This document shows, in pieces, positions 35,307-47,727 of a stretch of DNA of 64,000 nt. Below the pieces are notes generated by a model. That model was not told where the DNA came from. It did not search any database and saw only the letters and a program-made list of their open reading frames with translations. A program made the position numbers and the translations under genes. The stretch comes from Elymus sibiricus (taxonomy: Eukaryota > Streptophyta > Magnoliopsida > Poales > Poaceae): positions 419,367,162 to 419,431,161 of the forward strand of contig CM077675.1 in the NCBI GenBank assembly GCA_039707655.1, given 5' to 3'. The stretch's first letter is position 1. Every line of letters starts with the position of its first letter.

Positions 35307-35788
35307 TGTCGGTGTCAAAACCGGCGGATCTCGGGTAGGGGGTCCCGAGATGTGAGATTAGGATCGATGGGTAACAAGGGACGAAGGAGACGATGTTTAC
35401 CCAGGTTCAGGCCCTCCTATGGAGGTAAAACCCTACGGCCTGCTTGATTATATTGATGTGTATGAAGATTATAGAGTCGATCTACCTCGAGATCAAGTAG
35501 CCAAAACCCTAGATGAGCTTGTCTGCCCTCTACAATCTAAACCCTCCGGTTTATATAGACACTGGGGGTACCTAGGGTTTACACATGATAAGTCTCCAGC
35601 CGGAAGTAAAGACGCTGATCCTCTCATCTTGACTTGGAGTGCACGCCGCGTCTTCGGAGGTTTCCTTCTAGAATACGGGGTCGCTGCATATCCTGGCCCT
35701 TCCTGCGATAACCAGAGAGCGGCCCACCAAGCCGACCTATGAGAGATAGGCCGGCGGCCCGAGGACCCCTTAGTCCAGGACTCCCTCA
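35307..35788 (-). repeat. 3' LTR of C
   Basis: 482 bp, equal in length to 44182-44663, differing at 16 positions that I can see. Confidence 0.93.
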
Positions 35789-36376
35789 GTAGCCCCCAAA
35801 CTAGCCCCCAACGCCAGGGGTCATGACACTAGCAGCTTCGAGTGATCGGAGTCTCCGGCTTGCGGGGTGAGTTCTTTTCCCCCTTTATGCTCGGCTGGTT
35901 CTAGTCCGGCCACCGATGATATGTAGGTATCCAAACATATAGTTATCCGGGCGCCATAAGTCGCTTAACCTCGAAGGCCAAACGTCAAAGTGTGAATAGT
36001 ATTTCCTGACAACTCTTCTGACGAAGGGTCGTGGCCCGTCACGACCGCTGAGCCGGTTACAAAAACACGATTCACGGTTCGAGGCCGTTTCTCCATTGGC
36101 ACGTCTTATCAACATGTAGATTGTGTCCCGTTTATTACGGGATATGCTCAATGCCTTGGGTTATCCCACGCATGCATAACGGCACGTTTGTTTCGGGAAG
36201 TGGCGGGGCATGCGGCGCAGTAAGAGGGAGGATCTTGGTATTACGGCCCCCCATAAAAGGGAGAAAACCCCCAAGGCCTATTCACGCTCCCAATTCGCAC
36301 CCTTTGCCTCCTCGACCTTCCCAAGCTCCAAGAGCCCAGATCCAGTTCTTCCTCCGCCTTCCCTCCGAGTTCGGCC
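35789..36376 (-). other. Polypurine tract and 3' untranslated part of C
   Basis: The plus strand reads GTAGCCCCCAAACTAGCCCCC after the LTR, that is a minus-strand purine tract GGGGGCTAGTTTGGGGGCTA priming plus-strand synthesis. The rest to 36376 is non-coding and would serve as the 5' region of the antisense gene. A TATA-like element is not obvious; CCCATAAAAGG at 36250 is a possible one. Confidence 0.6.
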
Positions 36377-39300
36377 ATGGCTGGTTCAGGCTCCATGGGC
36401 AAGTGGGAAGTTTCCTCCGTCACCGACAACAACATTCGGGAGTTAAAGCGTGCCGGCTACCTCTCCGCCAACATCACCCACCGTGCTCCAGAGGCAAATC
36501 AGGTGGTTTCCACACCGAAGCCGTGCGAGAGGGTGGTGTTCGTCCCCCATTTCATCCGGGGACTGGGCTTTCCGCTCCACCCCTTCGTTAGGGGCCTCAT
36601 GTTCTTCTACGGGTTAGATTTTCATCACCTCCCCCCGAACTCCTTCATGCATATCTCGGCGTTCATCATCGTCTGCGAAGCCTTCCTGCGGGTACAACCG
36701 CACTTCGGCCTGTGGCTCAAAGTGTTCAACGTCAAGCCGAAGACAGTTGCGGGCGCGCATGCGGATTGCGGAGGGGCGGTAATCAGCAAGCTCCCCCGTG
36801 TCGAGTGGCCGGACAGCACTTTTATCGACACGGTCAAGATCTGGCAAAAGGAATGGTTCTACATCACCGAACCAAGGAGTGCGGATTGGGTGGCGCCTGT
36901 CGAGTTCAGATCGGGACCCCCCGCGAGGCTAACCTCGTGGCTCAAGAAAGTCCTTGACTGGGGGTCGGCCACAGAGGTAAAATTGCTGCAGAAGCACATC
37001 TCCTCGATGATCGAGGCCAAGATCGAACTGGTCAACGTGATCCAGGTCATGCTCCACCGCCGTCTCCTCCCCTGCCAGCACCAGGCCTCCCCAATGTGGG
37101 CTTACCAGCTCGAGGACCCGGCCGTGAGCCAATTCTTCCGCACTACCCACGAGAAATTATGGAAAGTGCTATTCAAGCCCAGAAGAGCTGGCCAGCCGAG
37201 GAGGAGGACACCGGTCTTGACGCCGAAACCCCTCCTACAAAGGTACGATAAAACTTTAATTCTCCGGTTCTATTTTTTGACAAAGAGCTGAACCCCTTCT
37301 CCCTCGTCTTCACAGAAATGGCTGAGCAAGGCCGTGAACATTGACTGTCTGGCCCCACAGCCCGAAGACCCTCGATCGGATCTGTTGACGAAGATGCTCG
37401 TCATGGTGCCGTATTCGGTGCCAGAAAGGAAGGAGAAGAAGAAGAAAGGGGAGAAGAAGGAGGCCCGAGAGGGTCTTCGTCAAAGGGGTCTTCTGGACAC
37501 TAAGTCCGAGGAGACCCATGCCTCTTCCACTCACGAGAAAGAGCACGAGGATGAGGGGGAGTGTGGCTCCCCCCTTACAAGGAAAAGGGCGGCGTCAGCG
37601 GATGCCGCAGAGGACCTACCTCCTCCTGCCCCGAAGAGGAAATGCCGGACAAAGGTTGCCCTGGCCGACGATAATTCGGACTCCGATAAGGAGTCTGAGG
37701 CTTTTGAGAGGGTTCCCCGAAGGAACCCAAGGGTTAAGCCCCCAGCCCAGAGGTATGGATCCGAAGACCCTCTGGATCACTTTTATAGAGTTTTTAATGC
37801 TAAATGGGCGAACGTCTTTCAATTTGCAGCCCGCCACGTGATCTCCCCACTGACCAAATCTTAGACGGGGAGTCTCCGCCCGCCGACCTGGCGGAAAGTG
37901 GGACTGCATCACACCCTACGCCTCCTGAGGTCTCGAAGGAGGCCGCAGAGGTGTTATCGCGCCAGGCTCCTTCCGAGCCGAACACTGGCGGCGGGGGTGG
38001 GGACGTTATGGCTGGGGTTAACACCTCGTCCGCCGAAGACCAGGAGGAGGAACATCTCCTGGCAACTAAAGAGGGGGGACCAAGGCTGGTCCAGTCCCCT
38101 TAGAGGACATCTCCGGAGCGCTCTATGCCTCAGGAGCCGCCAGCCCAATCCCCCACCGGAGGGAGGGTTGGCAGGTCACCACCGGTGCTGCCCATGACTG
38201 GGTGGCCGTCCACGATGGAGGAAGCTTTGTCCGGCTCCTCCATCGCCGAAGATCACCGTGCCCTCATGGGTGCGGTTTTGCAGCGCATTCAGTCCGTTGA
38301 TAGCGGACTGAAAGAGGCCTTCAACGGCCTCTTGACGGGCTTCAAGGTGAGCCATGTAATACTCTTTTTCTTAGAAAAAGTTAATTTACCAAGTTTATGC
38401 AATCATTATAAGTGTAGTAGCCCCCGAGCCCTGGGTGAGTTTGAAAAACCCACCCGGGGGTCAAATGTCCGAATACTAGTAACGATGCTCAAGGCACCGG
38501 AGAGTACTTAGCAGAGGGTCTGAATCCGACAACTCGGGAGTTTTAATGCACATAAGTTGTTTTGTAGGCCTCGTAATCAGCGGCGGCCGCCAACGCAGGG
38601 GAGCTTGCCGAGCTAAACCGGAAGCTCAAGAGCTCCGATCAGGAGCTCGATCGCCTGAACAAGAGATTCAACGAGACGCAAGGTGAGTCCGAATTGTATC
38701 ATTCCGGGCTTTTTGTCTATCCTCATTGATTGAGATATCCGGATTGTTATCCCTAAGTGTTATTTACTCATTGTTACCACAGCTATGGCCGCGGAGGTCG
38801 AGAACCTCAAGGCCGAGTTGGCAAAGGCGAGGCAAGAGGCCGCGGATGAGAAGGCGGCGGCCGAACGAGCGGCGGCCGACCTGTCGGCGTTAAAAGCCGC
38901 GAGCGACAAGCACGAGGCCCGGGTGGTAGAGGTGCAGCTAGAGCTCAAGGATGCCAGCACGAAGTGCGAGGCCCTTGAGCAAAAGAACGAGGACCAGGCC
39001 ACCGAACTATCCTTGCTGAAATTCGAACTCAAATCGGAGCGAGTTGAGAGGCGGTTCTTTGAAGAAGAACTCCGCCAAGTGAAGGCGATCGCGGATGGTA
39101 AGCCGTACTTACTGCAATGTGCCTTTGGTGGTAACAGGTTTGCATTGCTCACCCGGGTGTGGCATTCCTCAGGCGCCTTTACGGGCCTCCCGAGGAGTGC
39201 GGCGGACGCGAACAAATACTTCGCCTCTCGGGATGGGGATGTTGAGCCTCGGCTGTTCTGGGCGCAATTTCAAGCCCCCGAGCATCCTCCCCTCCTGAGC

Positions 39301-39657
39301 AAACAGATGAAACAATTGATGGAGCTGCACAGGATGGCGGAGCCAGCCATGAGGGACCTCTGCATCTGGCTGTGGCCTGCAGAGCCGCTGCCGAGCAGTT
39401 ACTTCGGCTTGGTGTAGAAGTTATGCGACGCTGCGCCTCGGATTGACGCTCTAAAGCGTTCTACGTGCATCGAGGGAGCTCGGATGGCCTTTGCAAGGAC
39501 CATGGTGCACTGGCCGAAGATCAAGCCGACCGAGATGGCCACCGCACCTCCACCCCCTGGGAAGGAGCATAGGTGCCCCGAGAAATACTTTGCCACCGTG
39601 ATGGATGGTGCTCGGGCGATAGAAGCTCAATGCCCTAAGGATGTAATTTATGAATGA
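36377..39657 (+). pseudogene. Antisense five-exon gene of C with 'putative gypsy type' (PF04195-like) domain
   Basis: Lies between the 3' LTR and the pol remnant, opposite to gag, the position of additional antisense ORFs known in Tat-lineage elements. Exons by GT-AG and phase: 36377-37242, 37316-37752, 37830-38346, 38568-38682, 38783-39657. Exon 1 (from MAGSGSMGKWEVSS) carries the conserved FVPHFIRGLGFPLHPFVRGLMFFYGLDFHHLPPN region. Exon 2 is basic and acidic with nuclear-signal-like KKKKGEKK. Exons 4-5 form a long Ala/Glu/Lys coiled coil, followed by an ALLTRVWHSSGAF...CIEGARMAFAR region. Four breaks: a one-base frameshift near 37175 and in-frame stops at 38101, 38574 and 39415. Function unknown even in intact relatives. 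Confidence 0.75.
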
Positions 39658-40916
39658 ATGTTTTGTCATGTATCTGATGACTGTTCCACTTTATAATGCG
39701 GTTGCATGGTTTATCATGTCTTTAAGCTTTGTATTATTTGGACTCCTGTGTGGCCGTTTTATCTGAAAGTTGCGAGTCGTCGGCTTCAGCCCCCATGTAG
39801 ATACTACACGAGGTGTTTCTACCGCCGCGCTGTGACCCTTAGATGATGTATTGATGCCCGAAGGCGGTAGTGCGAGGGGAACAAGGCAATCGGACTATGA
39901 TGCTTTAGTGCTTTCACTTAGCCGTAGGAGCTTGACTGCGGGGGCTGATGACGAGCCCCCAGTGTTTTGTGATATTCGGATACACAGAGGTTGAAACCAT
40001 CATCACATGGTTTGTAAGAGTACAAACCCCTCGTATAACACGGAATAACCTCTATCAATTTTTAGTTTGACACTTATGCTCGGATTGCAGACCGGTTCTC
40101 GCTTATTATGACAGTCAGTTTTCGGCTTTCTCCACTGAGGTACATGACCAGGCGAGCTGGAAGCACAACCGCAGTGGTTCTTCCTTTACCCTTTTAGCCG
40201 AACGAGCGGAACGTAAGAGGGCAAACACAGGAGCCGGGCAACCCAACTATTGACCCAAGACATAATTCGGAACCTATTCATATAACGTGACATCCGAGAC
40301 ACCGAACACATAGACAATAGTGCCGGGGTGATGCTTGGGGTGATTTTTATAGTCAAGCCCCCGGTCTATTAGCCGGTCGCATCGTAATGTGTACCGAACA
40401 GCTTTGCTATCGGCGTCGGTGAGTAGAGAACGGAGTATGTGACATAAAATACATCGAGGAGGCCGTAAAGGATGTTCTTTATTTCTGATGAATTCTTACA
40501 ACTCAAACTGCCGAAGCAACTGTTATAGGTGTTTGGAAATGAAAAATAAAGTTTACAAAGGAGAGGTTTTACCCGGGGTCTTCGATGGTTTGACGTCCTG
40601 AATGTGCCCTGTCGCATGTTTGCTCCTTTGCTCCCGAGGGGATTGCGTTCCTTTAAAGGTGATTGCTATCGGCGAACGGACCTTGGGAAGAAGATCTTGA
40701 GAAGTCGCCGCAGTGTGGATGAGCTTTACGCTTGGCAGGTCCTAGATGGCACCTGTGTTTTGTCCGAAGACATGTGTTGGCAGTAGTTCAGTCCAGCCGA
40801 ACACTTTCCTTTTGATAGTGGGTCCCCACAGCTGCCCATGGTATTTTGAGCGCGAAGTTGTGCCTTCTTGGCACATATTTTACGGGGACTAGGGTTGTGC
40901 TGTGTGGGGCGTACCC
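39658..40916. other. Non-coding stretch of C where RT-integrase would be expected
   Basis: 1.26 kb between the end of the antisense gene and the protease frame. No RT, RNase H or integrase motif on either strand. Short open frames (40369-40617 minus, 40604-40786 plus) show nothing recognisable. It marks the scar of a lost pol or a divergent leftover. Confidence 0.6.
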
Positions 40917-41849
40917 CTATGTTTGTTGGGCGGAAGATGATTCCGGGAGTTCGGGTTGAGCCCGAGCTCGTTTACTAACCTGACGTGCCTTTATGGCTGA
41001 TTTGGACGTCGGCCTGTCGTCGCCGTACTGGGATTTGGCCGCCAGGGCCGCTGTGTGTTCCTCAGTTCGGAGACAGAGCTCTGTGTTGCCGTTGACAGTA
41101 ATGATCCCCCTGGGCCCAGGCATCTTGAGCTTCAGGTACGCGTAGTGGGGGACGGCGTTAAAGCGAGCGAATGTTGTGCAGCCGAGTAGGGCGTGATAAC
41201 CGCTGCGAAAAGGGACAATGTCGAAGATCAAGTCTTCGCTGCGGAAATTGTCGGGCGAGCCGAACACTACTTCCAGATTCACAGTGCCCGAGCAGCGGGC
41301 TTCGACGCCTGGGGTCACTACTTTAAAGGTAGTGTTGCTAGGTTTGATCCTTGACGGATCTATACCCATCTTTTTCACCGTGTCTGAGTAAATCAGATTA
41401 AGGCTACCTCCTCCATCCATTAGGACTCTAGTGAGGTGATACCCATCGATAATGGGGTCTAGCACGAGGGCAGCCGAACCTCCGTGACGGATACTGGCCG
41501 GATGGTCCCATCGGTCGAAAGTGATCGGGCAAGCCGACCATGGGTTGTACTTCGGGGCTACGGGCTCTACGGCGTAGACCTCCCGAAGGGCGCGCTTCCT
41601 CTCCTTCTTTGGTATGTGAGTGGCATATAACATGTTCACAGTTTTTACCTCTGGGGGGAACTGCTTTTGTCCTCCATTATTTGGACCGCGGGGCTCGTCA
41701 TCGTCCTCGCTGCGTGGGCTCTTGCCTTGCTCCTCGGCTGCGAGTTTGCCAGCTTGTTTGAATACCCAACAATTATGGTTGGTGTGGTTAGCGGGCTTGT
41801 CTTGGGTGCCATGGATCTGGCAAGGCCTATCCATGATTTTGTCCATCAT
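40917..41849 (-). pseudogene. Zinc-knuckle and aspartic protease region of C
   Basis: 310-codon minus-strand frame. Residues 10-27 (CQIHGTQDKPANHTNHNC) fit the degenerate CX2H...HX4C nucleocapsid finger of this lineage. The retropepsin-like domain follows, with LMDGGGSLNLIY (active Asp145, DGG-G where relatives mostly have DGGS) and a C-terminal FRSGYHALLGCTTFARF flap or helix region. It ends with a TAG after ELPESSSAQQT, so translation cannot continue into RT. The frame is shifted relative to gag at 41966. It would mature Gag in the particle if expressed. Confidence 0.8.
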
Positions 41850-41965
41850 GGTAGGGCCGTCTCGATTTCCTTTTGAAGGTTTCTTCCGCTGTCCGGATTT
41901 CGGGTTGCGGAAACGGTCGTATCCTCCGCATCGCCGTTGTTGTGCCGGCGTTTGTTTTTGTTACG

Positions 41966-44050
41966 TCATGGTTTCCCATTTCCACCCCGGACTTCGGAGG
42001 TGCCGGGGTCTTCGGGATTATGGCTTCGTCGAGCTAGCCAGTTATCCTCACCCGCGCAAAAGCGGGTCATAAGTAAGGTAAGGGCGGACATTGTCCTCGG
42101 CTTGTCGTGGCCGAGCTGACGAGCTAGCCACTCGTCCCGGATGTTATGTCTGAAGGAGGCTATAGCTTCGGCTTCCGGGCAGTCAACGATCTGGTTTTTC
42201 TTGGTCAAGAACCGATTCCAGAATTGCCGAGCCGATTCACCTGCTTTCTGGACAACATTGCTCAGGTCGGAGGAGTCTGGTGGCTGGACATAAGTGCCCT
42301 GGAAGTTAGATCGGAAGGCATCCTCGAGCTCTTCCCAGCTCCCGACAGAATTCTCGGGGAGACGGTTTAACCAGTGTCGAGCTGGCCCCTTAAGTTTTAG
42401 GGGCAGATACTTAATGGCGTGGAGATCATCTCCTCGTGCCATATAAATGTGGAGGAGGAAGTCCTCAATCCACACGGCTGGGTCTGTTGTCCCGTCGTAT
42501 TGCTCTATGTTAACGGGTTTAAACCCTTCAGGGAACTGATGTTGCATCACCTCGTCTGTGAAGCACAATGGGTGGGCAGCGCCTCTGACCCGAGCTATGT
42601 CATGCCTACGATCGGCAGTAGATCGGGGCCGGTATTGTTCCCGACCTCTATTGTTGCGGTCGAGCCAAGGCTGGTACCCGTCCCGTCTAGCGGGGGAGTA
42701 CCCTCTAGATCCGTAGATGGGTCTTGTGTGGCCTGCTCTATAATCCAGGTCCTGTCGTAAGTCGTACCTGTCCTCAGGCCCTACTGGCTCTTTTCCTCTC
42801 CTGCGGGGTACCACAGGTCTGTACTCAGCCTCGCCGGCCGTCCTATCCCGTCCTCGGGGAGGTCGGTCCGGCTGGTCATACGGAGTACGCCTGGGAGGCG
42901 ATGGTTCAAGTGCCTCATCATCGAACTGCGGCAGCAGCCGCCGGCGAGGGTCGCTCTTGGGTTGGTCCGGTAGATCGGTACCGTACCCTTCTTCGGCTGC
43001 CAGGACCCTTGTCCATCTATCATTGAGGGTGTCCTGTTCGGCTTTGAGCTGCTGTTGTTTTGCCTTCAGGCTTCGGGCGGTGGCTAGAAGCTGCCGCCTA
43101 AACCATTCCTAATCCGCAGGGTTTTTGGGGATGGTGAAGTCTTCGGCTTCCAGGATGCCTTCCTGCTCGACAGGGGGAAGGTAGTTGTCCTCCTCGGAAT
43201 CATTAGGATCATCGGTGTCGCGCCGATCTTCGGGCCTTTCCTGCTCCTCCAGTGGCTGTTCGGGGTCTTCAGGGTCACCGAGGTCTTCCGGGGTGTCGTT
43301 TTCCCCGGTGCCTGTAATGGCTTCCCTTCCCTTGTTTGCCTTAGATCGTTTGCGCTATTTTCGGCGCCTTGACGGTGCCTCACCGGATTTATCGCCATTC
43401 TTCTTAGGGGTGCGATCGCCCTTATCGTCGGGGGTGTCTACCATGTACACGTCGTAGGTGGAGGTGGCAGTCCATCGCCCAGTGTTGACAGGGGCGGGGG
43501 CACCCTCCTCTTCATCCATGTCTTCTGCCTCCTCGGAGGCGTAGTACAGCATATCGGTTAAGTCTTCGATAGTGGCTACCAAGTGGGTGGTGGGTGGGTC
43601 GAAAAATTCCCAATGACCCGCCTCCAGACCGATCTGAGCATGGGTCGACGTCAGGTCATCTGTGATTTTTATTGATAGGATCCGATCTAGCACCTCGTTG
43701 AGCATCGAGAGCTCGACCGGATCGATCTGCCTAGGACTTTCGGAGTTAACCTCCAACGTGTCCGTACAAAGAGTGTGTTCGACAGGGGCCGACCCCTGGC
43801 CCTCAGGTACTGTAACCGGATCCGGACTAAGGGCCAGATCATCGGCAGGGATAGACCTGAGGGCGGAGTCGAGAAGGAGACCCGAAGTTAACGCTTCGGA
43901 GACTTCGGGCTCGTCAGATGAAATCACGAGCCCAGCGAATGAAAGATCGCCCCGGGAGTCTACGGAGAACTCTAGGTTCCCGAATCTGATCTCTTGATCA
44001 GGGGCGAGACTCCCGATCCGACCAGGGCGGCCGGTCGGGTCAGCGTGCAA
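41966..44050 (-). pseudogene. gag of C
   Basis: Four minus-strand pieces. 43355-44050 (231 codons, from MHADPTGRPGRIGSL) is an N-terminal acidic part. 43084-43398 and 42781-43023 are basic, proline-rich linkers in other frames. 41966-42814 (282 codons) holds the retrotransposon-gag core (FLLHIYMARGDDLHAIKYLPLKLKG..., WEELEDAFRSNFQGTY, ESARQFWNRFL). Frame breaks between pieces make it non-functional as a single Gag. The same breaks occur in the partial copy at 27.6-29.7 kb. Confidence 0.82.
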
Positions 44051-44181
44051 AACGATGCTGCCGAAAGCGAAAATCTATTCGGGGGCAAAGGAGTCCCCGT
44101 TACGGACTTCATCGCTAATGATCAGACGAGCCATCAATTCCTCTTGCGATCCCACAGCGGAACTCTCAATGAAAGCACCAA

Positions 44182-44663
44182 TGTCGGTGTCAAAACCGGT
44201 GGATCTCAGGTAGGGGGTCCCGAGCTGTGAGATTAGGATCGATGGGTAACAAAGGACGAAGGAGACGATGTTTACCCAGGTTCGGGCCCTCCTATGGAGG
44301 TAAAACCCTACGTCCTGCTTGGTTATATTGACGTGTATGAAGATTACAGAGTTGATCTACCTCGAGATCAAGTAGCCAAAACCCTAGATGAGCTTGTCTG
44401 CCCTCTACAATCTAAACCCTCCGGTTTATATAGACACCGGGGGTACCTAGGGTTTACACATGATAAGTCTCCAGCCGGAAGTAAAGACGTTGATCCTCTC
44501 ATCTTGACTTGGAGTGCACGCCGCGTCTTCGGAGGTTTCCTTCTAGAATACGGGGTCGCCGCATATCCTGGCCCTTCCTGCAATAACCAGAGAGCGGCCC
44601 ACCAAGCCGACCTATGAGAGATATGCCGGCGGCCCGAGAACCCCTTAGTCCAGGACTCCCTCA
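44182..44663 (-). repeat. 5' LTR of C
   Basis: 482 bp. Just inside it the minus strand reads TTGGTGCTTTCATTGAGAG (44181-44163), in the primer-site position. I could not assign the tRNA with confidence. Confidence 0.92.
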
Positions 44664-45783
44664 GCGAGATCCAATCTAAACACCATCACGGAGGGGTTCA
44701 TCTTCCTCATAGGTGCCTCTCCGATGATGCCTGAGTAGTCCACCATAGACCTACGGGTCCGTAGGCAGTAGCTAGATGGCTTCTTCTCTCTCTCTTATGA
44801 TTCTCAATACAATGGTCTCTTGGAGATCTATTTGATGTAAACTTTTGCGGTGTGTTTGTTGGGATCCGATGAATTTTGAGTTCATGATCAGTTTCTATCC
44901 ATGAATATTATTTGAGTCTTCTTTGATCTCTTATATGCATGATTACTTATAGCCTCATATTTCTTCTCCGAATCTTTGGTTTAGTTAGGCTGACTAGATC
45001 GATTTTTCTTGCCATGGGAAGAGGTGCTTTGTGATGGGCTCGATCTTGCGGTGTTCTTTCCCAGTGATAGAAGGGACAGCAAGACACGCATGTATCGTTG
45101 CTATTAAGGATAACAAGATGGGATCTATTCCTACATGAATAGATCTTGTCTACAATATGTCATCGTTCTTATTGCATTACTCCGTTTTTCCATGAACTTA
45201 ATACACTAGATGCATGCTGGATAGCGGTCGATGTTTGGAGTAATAGAGGTAGATGCAGGCAGGAGTCGGTCTATCTATCTTGGACGTGATGCCTATATAA
45301 TGATCATCGCCTTGGATATCGTCATGACTATTCGATTTTCTATCAATTGCCCAACAGTAATTTATTCACCCACCGTGCGCTATACTCATGAGAGAAGCCA
45401 CTAGTGAACCCTACGGCCCCCGGGTCTACTTTTCCATCATATTGCTTTCCGATCTACGTTTTTGCAATCTTTGTTTTCAGATCTACAAAACCAAAAACCC
45501 AAAAATATATTGTTGCATATTTACTCTTTTTATTTGTGTTCTTGAGAGATCTATCACTACCTAATCTATCTGTTTACCGTAGAGGGATTGACAACCTCTC
45601 TTTCGCGTCGGGTTGCAAGTATTTGTTGTTTGTGTGCAGGTGCTGCTTATTGGGTGGTGGTGATCCTCCTACCTATTCAATAACCTTGGTTTCATAACTG
45701 AGGGAAATACTTACCGTCGTTGTGCACCATCATCCCTTCTTCTTTGGGGAAATACCGACGCAGTCTCAAGCCACGTCAGCGGG

Positions 45784-46801
45784 CGTGCCAACGGCAATCA
45801 CATCAACCTTGGAACCATTTCCCACGCGCATCGTCACTTCGTCCTTTGCCAGCCTCCGTCTATTCCGCAGTTCCTGTTTTGAGTTGCAAATGTGAGCAAC
45901 CGAACCGGTATCAAATGCCCAGGCACTACAACGAGAGTTGGTAAGGTACACATCAATAACATGTATATCATATGTACCTTGTTTGGTGTTGGCCGCCTTC
46001 TTGTCGGCCAGATACTTGGGGCAGTTCCGCTTCCAGTGACCAGTACCCTTGCAATGAAAGCACTCAGTTTCTGGTTTGGGTCCAGCCTTGGGTTTCTTCA
46101 CGGGAGTTACCCTTCTTGCCCTTGCCATTCTTCTTGAAACTAGTGATTTTATTGACCATCAACACTTGATGCTCCTTTTGGATTTCAGACTCAGCGACTT
46201 TCAGCATCGCAAACAGCTCGGCGACTGACTTGTTCATCCCTTGCATGTTATAGTTCAACACAAAGCTCTTGTAGCTAGGTGGCAGTGACTGAAGAACTCT
46301 GTCAGTGATTGCCTCCGGCGGGAGAGCAATTCCCAACTCAGCCAGACGGTTGGAATACCCAGATATTTTGAGTATGTGTTCACTGACAAACCCGTTCTCC
46401 TCCATCTTGCAAGCATATAACTTATCGGAGGTCTCATACCTCTCGATCCGGACATTCTTTTCAAAGATAAACTTCAACTCCTGGAACATCTCATATGCTC
46501 CATGACGGTCAAAACGCCTTTGATGTCCCGGCTCTAAGCCATACAACATAGCACATTGAACTATTGAGTAATCATGATCCAAATTCACCAACTCAAGTCC
46601 GATCATCACGTGAGATGAGGTGGTTTCAATGGTGAACATCTCCATGTTGATCATATCTACTATATGACTCATGTTCGACCTTTCGGTCTCTTGTGTTACG
46701 AGGCCATGTCTGTACATGCCAGGCTCGTCAAGTTTAACCCGAGTGTTCCACATGTGCAACACTGGCTTGCACCCGTTGTATGTGAACGTAGAGTCTATCA
46801 C
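45784..46801 (-). pseudogene. gag and protease start of F, fused to leader sequence
   Basis: 45784-46128 holds the zinc knuckle CFHCKGTGHWKRNC and the protease DTGS. 46064-46801 holds gag, with MLYGLEPGHQRRFDRHG and later parts colinear with I1. The first ~70 gag codons and the end of the leader are deleted: ...LVNLDH of the leader runs directly into DYSIVQCAM of gag, leaving a 245-codon open frame that starts in former leader sequence. There is a frame break at 46100. Interrupted by B at 45783. Confidence 0.85.
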
Positions 46802-47726
46802 ACCCGATCATAACGTGGTGTCTCGAAACGACGAACTTTCGCAACGGTGCACACTCGGGGAGAACACAATTTTATCTTGAAATTTTAGTGAGGGATCACC
46901 TTATAATGATACCGTCGTCCTAAGCAAAACAAGGTGCATAAAAGGATTAACATCACATGCAAATCATAAGTGACATGATATGGCCATGATCTTGTGCTTT
47001 TGATCTTCATCTCCAAAGCACCGGCATGATCTCCATCGTCACCGGCATGACACCATGATCTCCATAATCTTGATCTCCATCAACATGTCGCCATGCGGTT
47101 GTCGCGCCAACTATTGCTTCTACAACTATTGCTTCTACAACTATTGCTAACACATAGTGATAAAGTAAAGCAAAAAAGGAGAAAATAAATTAAAGACAAC
47201 CATATGGCTCCTGCCGGTTGCCGTACTCATCGACATGCAAGTCGTGATAATCTATAAAAAACATGATCATCTCATACATCACATATATATCATCATGTTT
47301 CTGGCCATATCATATCACATCATACCATGCAAAAACAAGTTAGACGTCCTCTAATTTGTTGTTGCATGTTTTACGTGGCTGCTATGGGTATCTAGCAAGA
47401 ATGATTCTTACCTACGCAAAAACCACAACGGTGATATACAAGTTGCTATTTCACCTTCTACAAGGACCGCCTCTGTCGAATCCGATTCAACTAAAGTGGG
47501 AGAGACAGACACCCGCCAGCCATCTTATGCAACAGAGTTACATGTCAGTCGATGGAACCGGTCTCTCGTACGTGGACGAGTAAGGTTGGTCCGAGCCGCT
47601 TCATCCCACAATACCGCTGAATTAAGAAAAGACTAAGGAGGGAAGCAATCTAAATATCAACACCCACAAACTCCTTTGTGTTCTACTCGTGATCTCATCT
47701 ACGCATAAACTTAGCTCATGATGCCA
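46802..47726 (-). other. Leader and primer site of F
   Basis: Complementary to the I1 leader (for example the GATCTTGATCTCCATCAAC stretch). The primer site TGGCATCATGAG is at 47726-47715 on the minus strand. No coding. Confidence 0.75.
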
Positions 47727-47727
47727 C

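Larger units (their letters stand above)
35307..44663 (-). mobile_element. C: Tat-type (Fatima-like) Gypsy element without RT and integrase
   Basis: 9357 bp, LTRs 35307-35788 and 44182-44663 (both 482 bp, TGTCGGTG...CCCTCA), target duplication GCGAG. The minus orientation is fixed by the polypurine tract GGGGGCTAG... beside 35788 and by gag and protease reading minus. I count 16 LTR differences (3.3%), about 1.3 million years at 1.3e-8. RT, RNase H and integrase are absent: after protease (40917) there are 1.26 kb without coding, then an antisense gene (36377-39657). The name Fatima is from memory. Confidence 0.88.
26337..45778 (+). mobile_element. B: non-autonomous Athila-lineage element carrying nested insertions
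   Basis: TGATACGTCTCC... to ...CCACGTCA, with tRNA-Asp primer site at 31435 and polypurine tract at 34831, so transcription would be plus-strand. The uninterrupted LTR length is about 1.57 kb (34846-35306 plus 44669-45778). The internal region is only 3.4 kb (31425-34845) with one short ORF and no protease, RT or integrase, so mobility needed an autonomous relative. Element C lies in the 3' LTR, and a partial C copy lies in the 5' LTR. Confidence 0.9.
34846..45778 (+). repeat. 3' LTR of B, split by element C
   Basis: 34846-35306 and 44669-45778 together form one LTR of about 1.57 kb. C is inserted at GCGAG (35302-35306 / 44664-44668). TATA box TATAAATT near 35225. Confidence 0.9.

Noticed and set aside
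39098..39137. An additional 40-bp intron in the last exon of the antisense gene of C
   Set aside because: GT and AG are present, but removing it throws the conserved ALLTRVWHSSG region out of frame, and 40 bp is too short for a typical plant intron.
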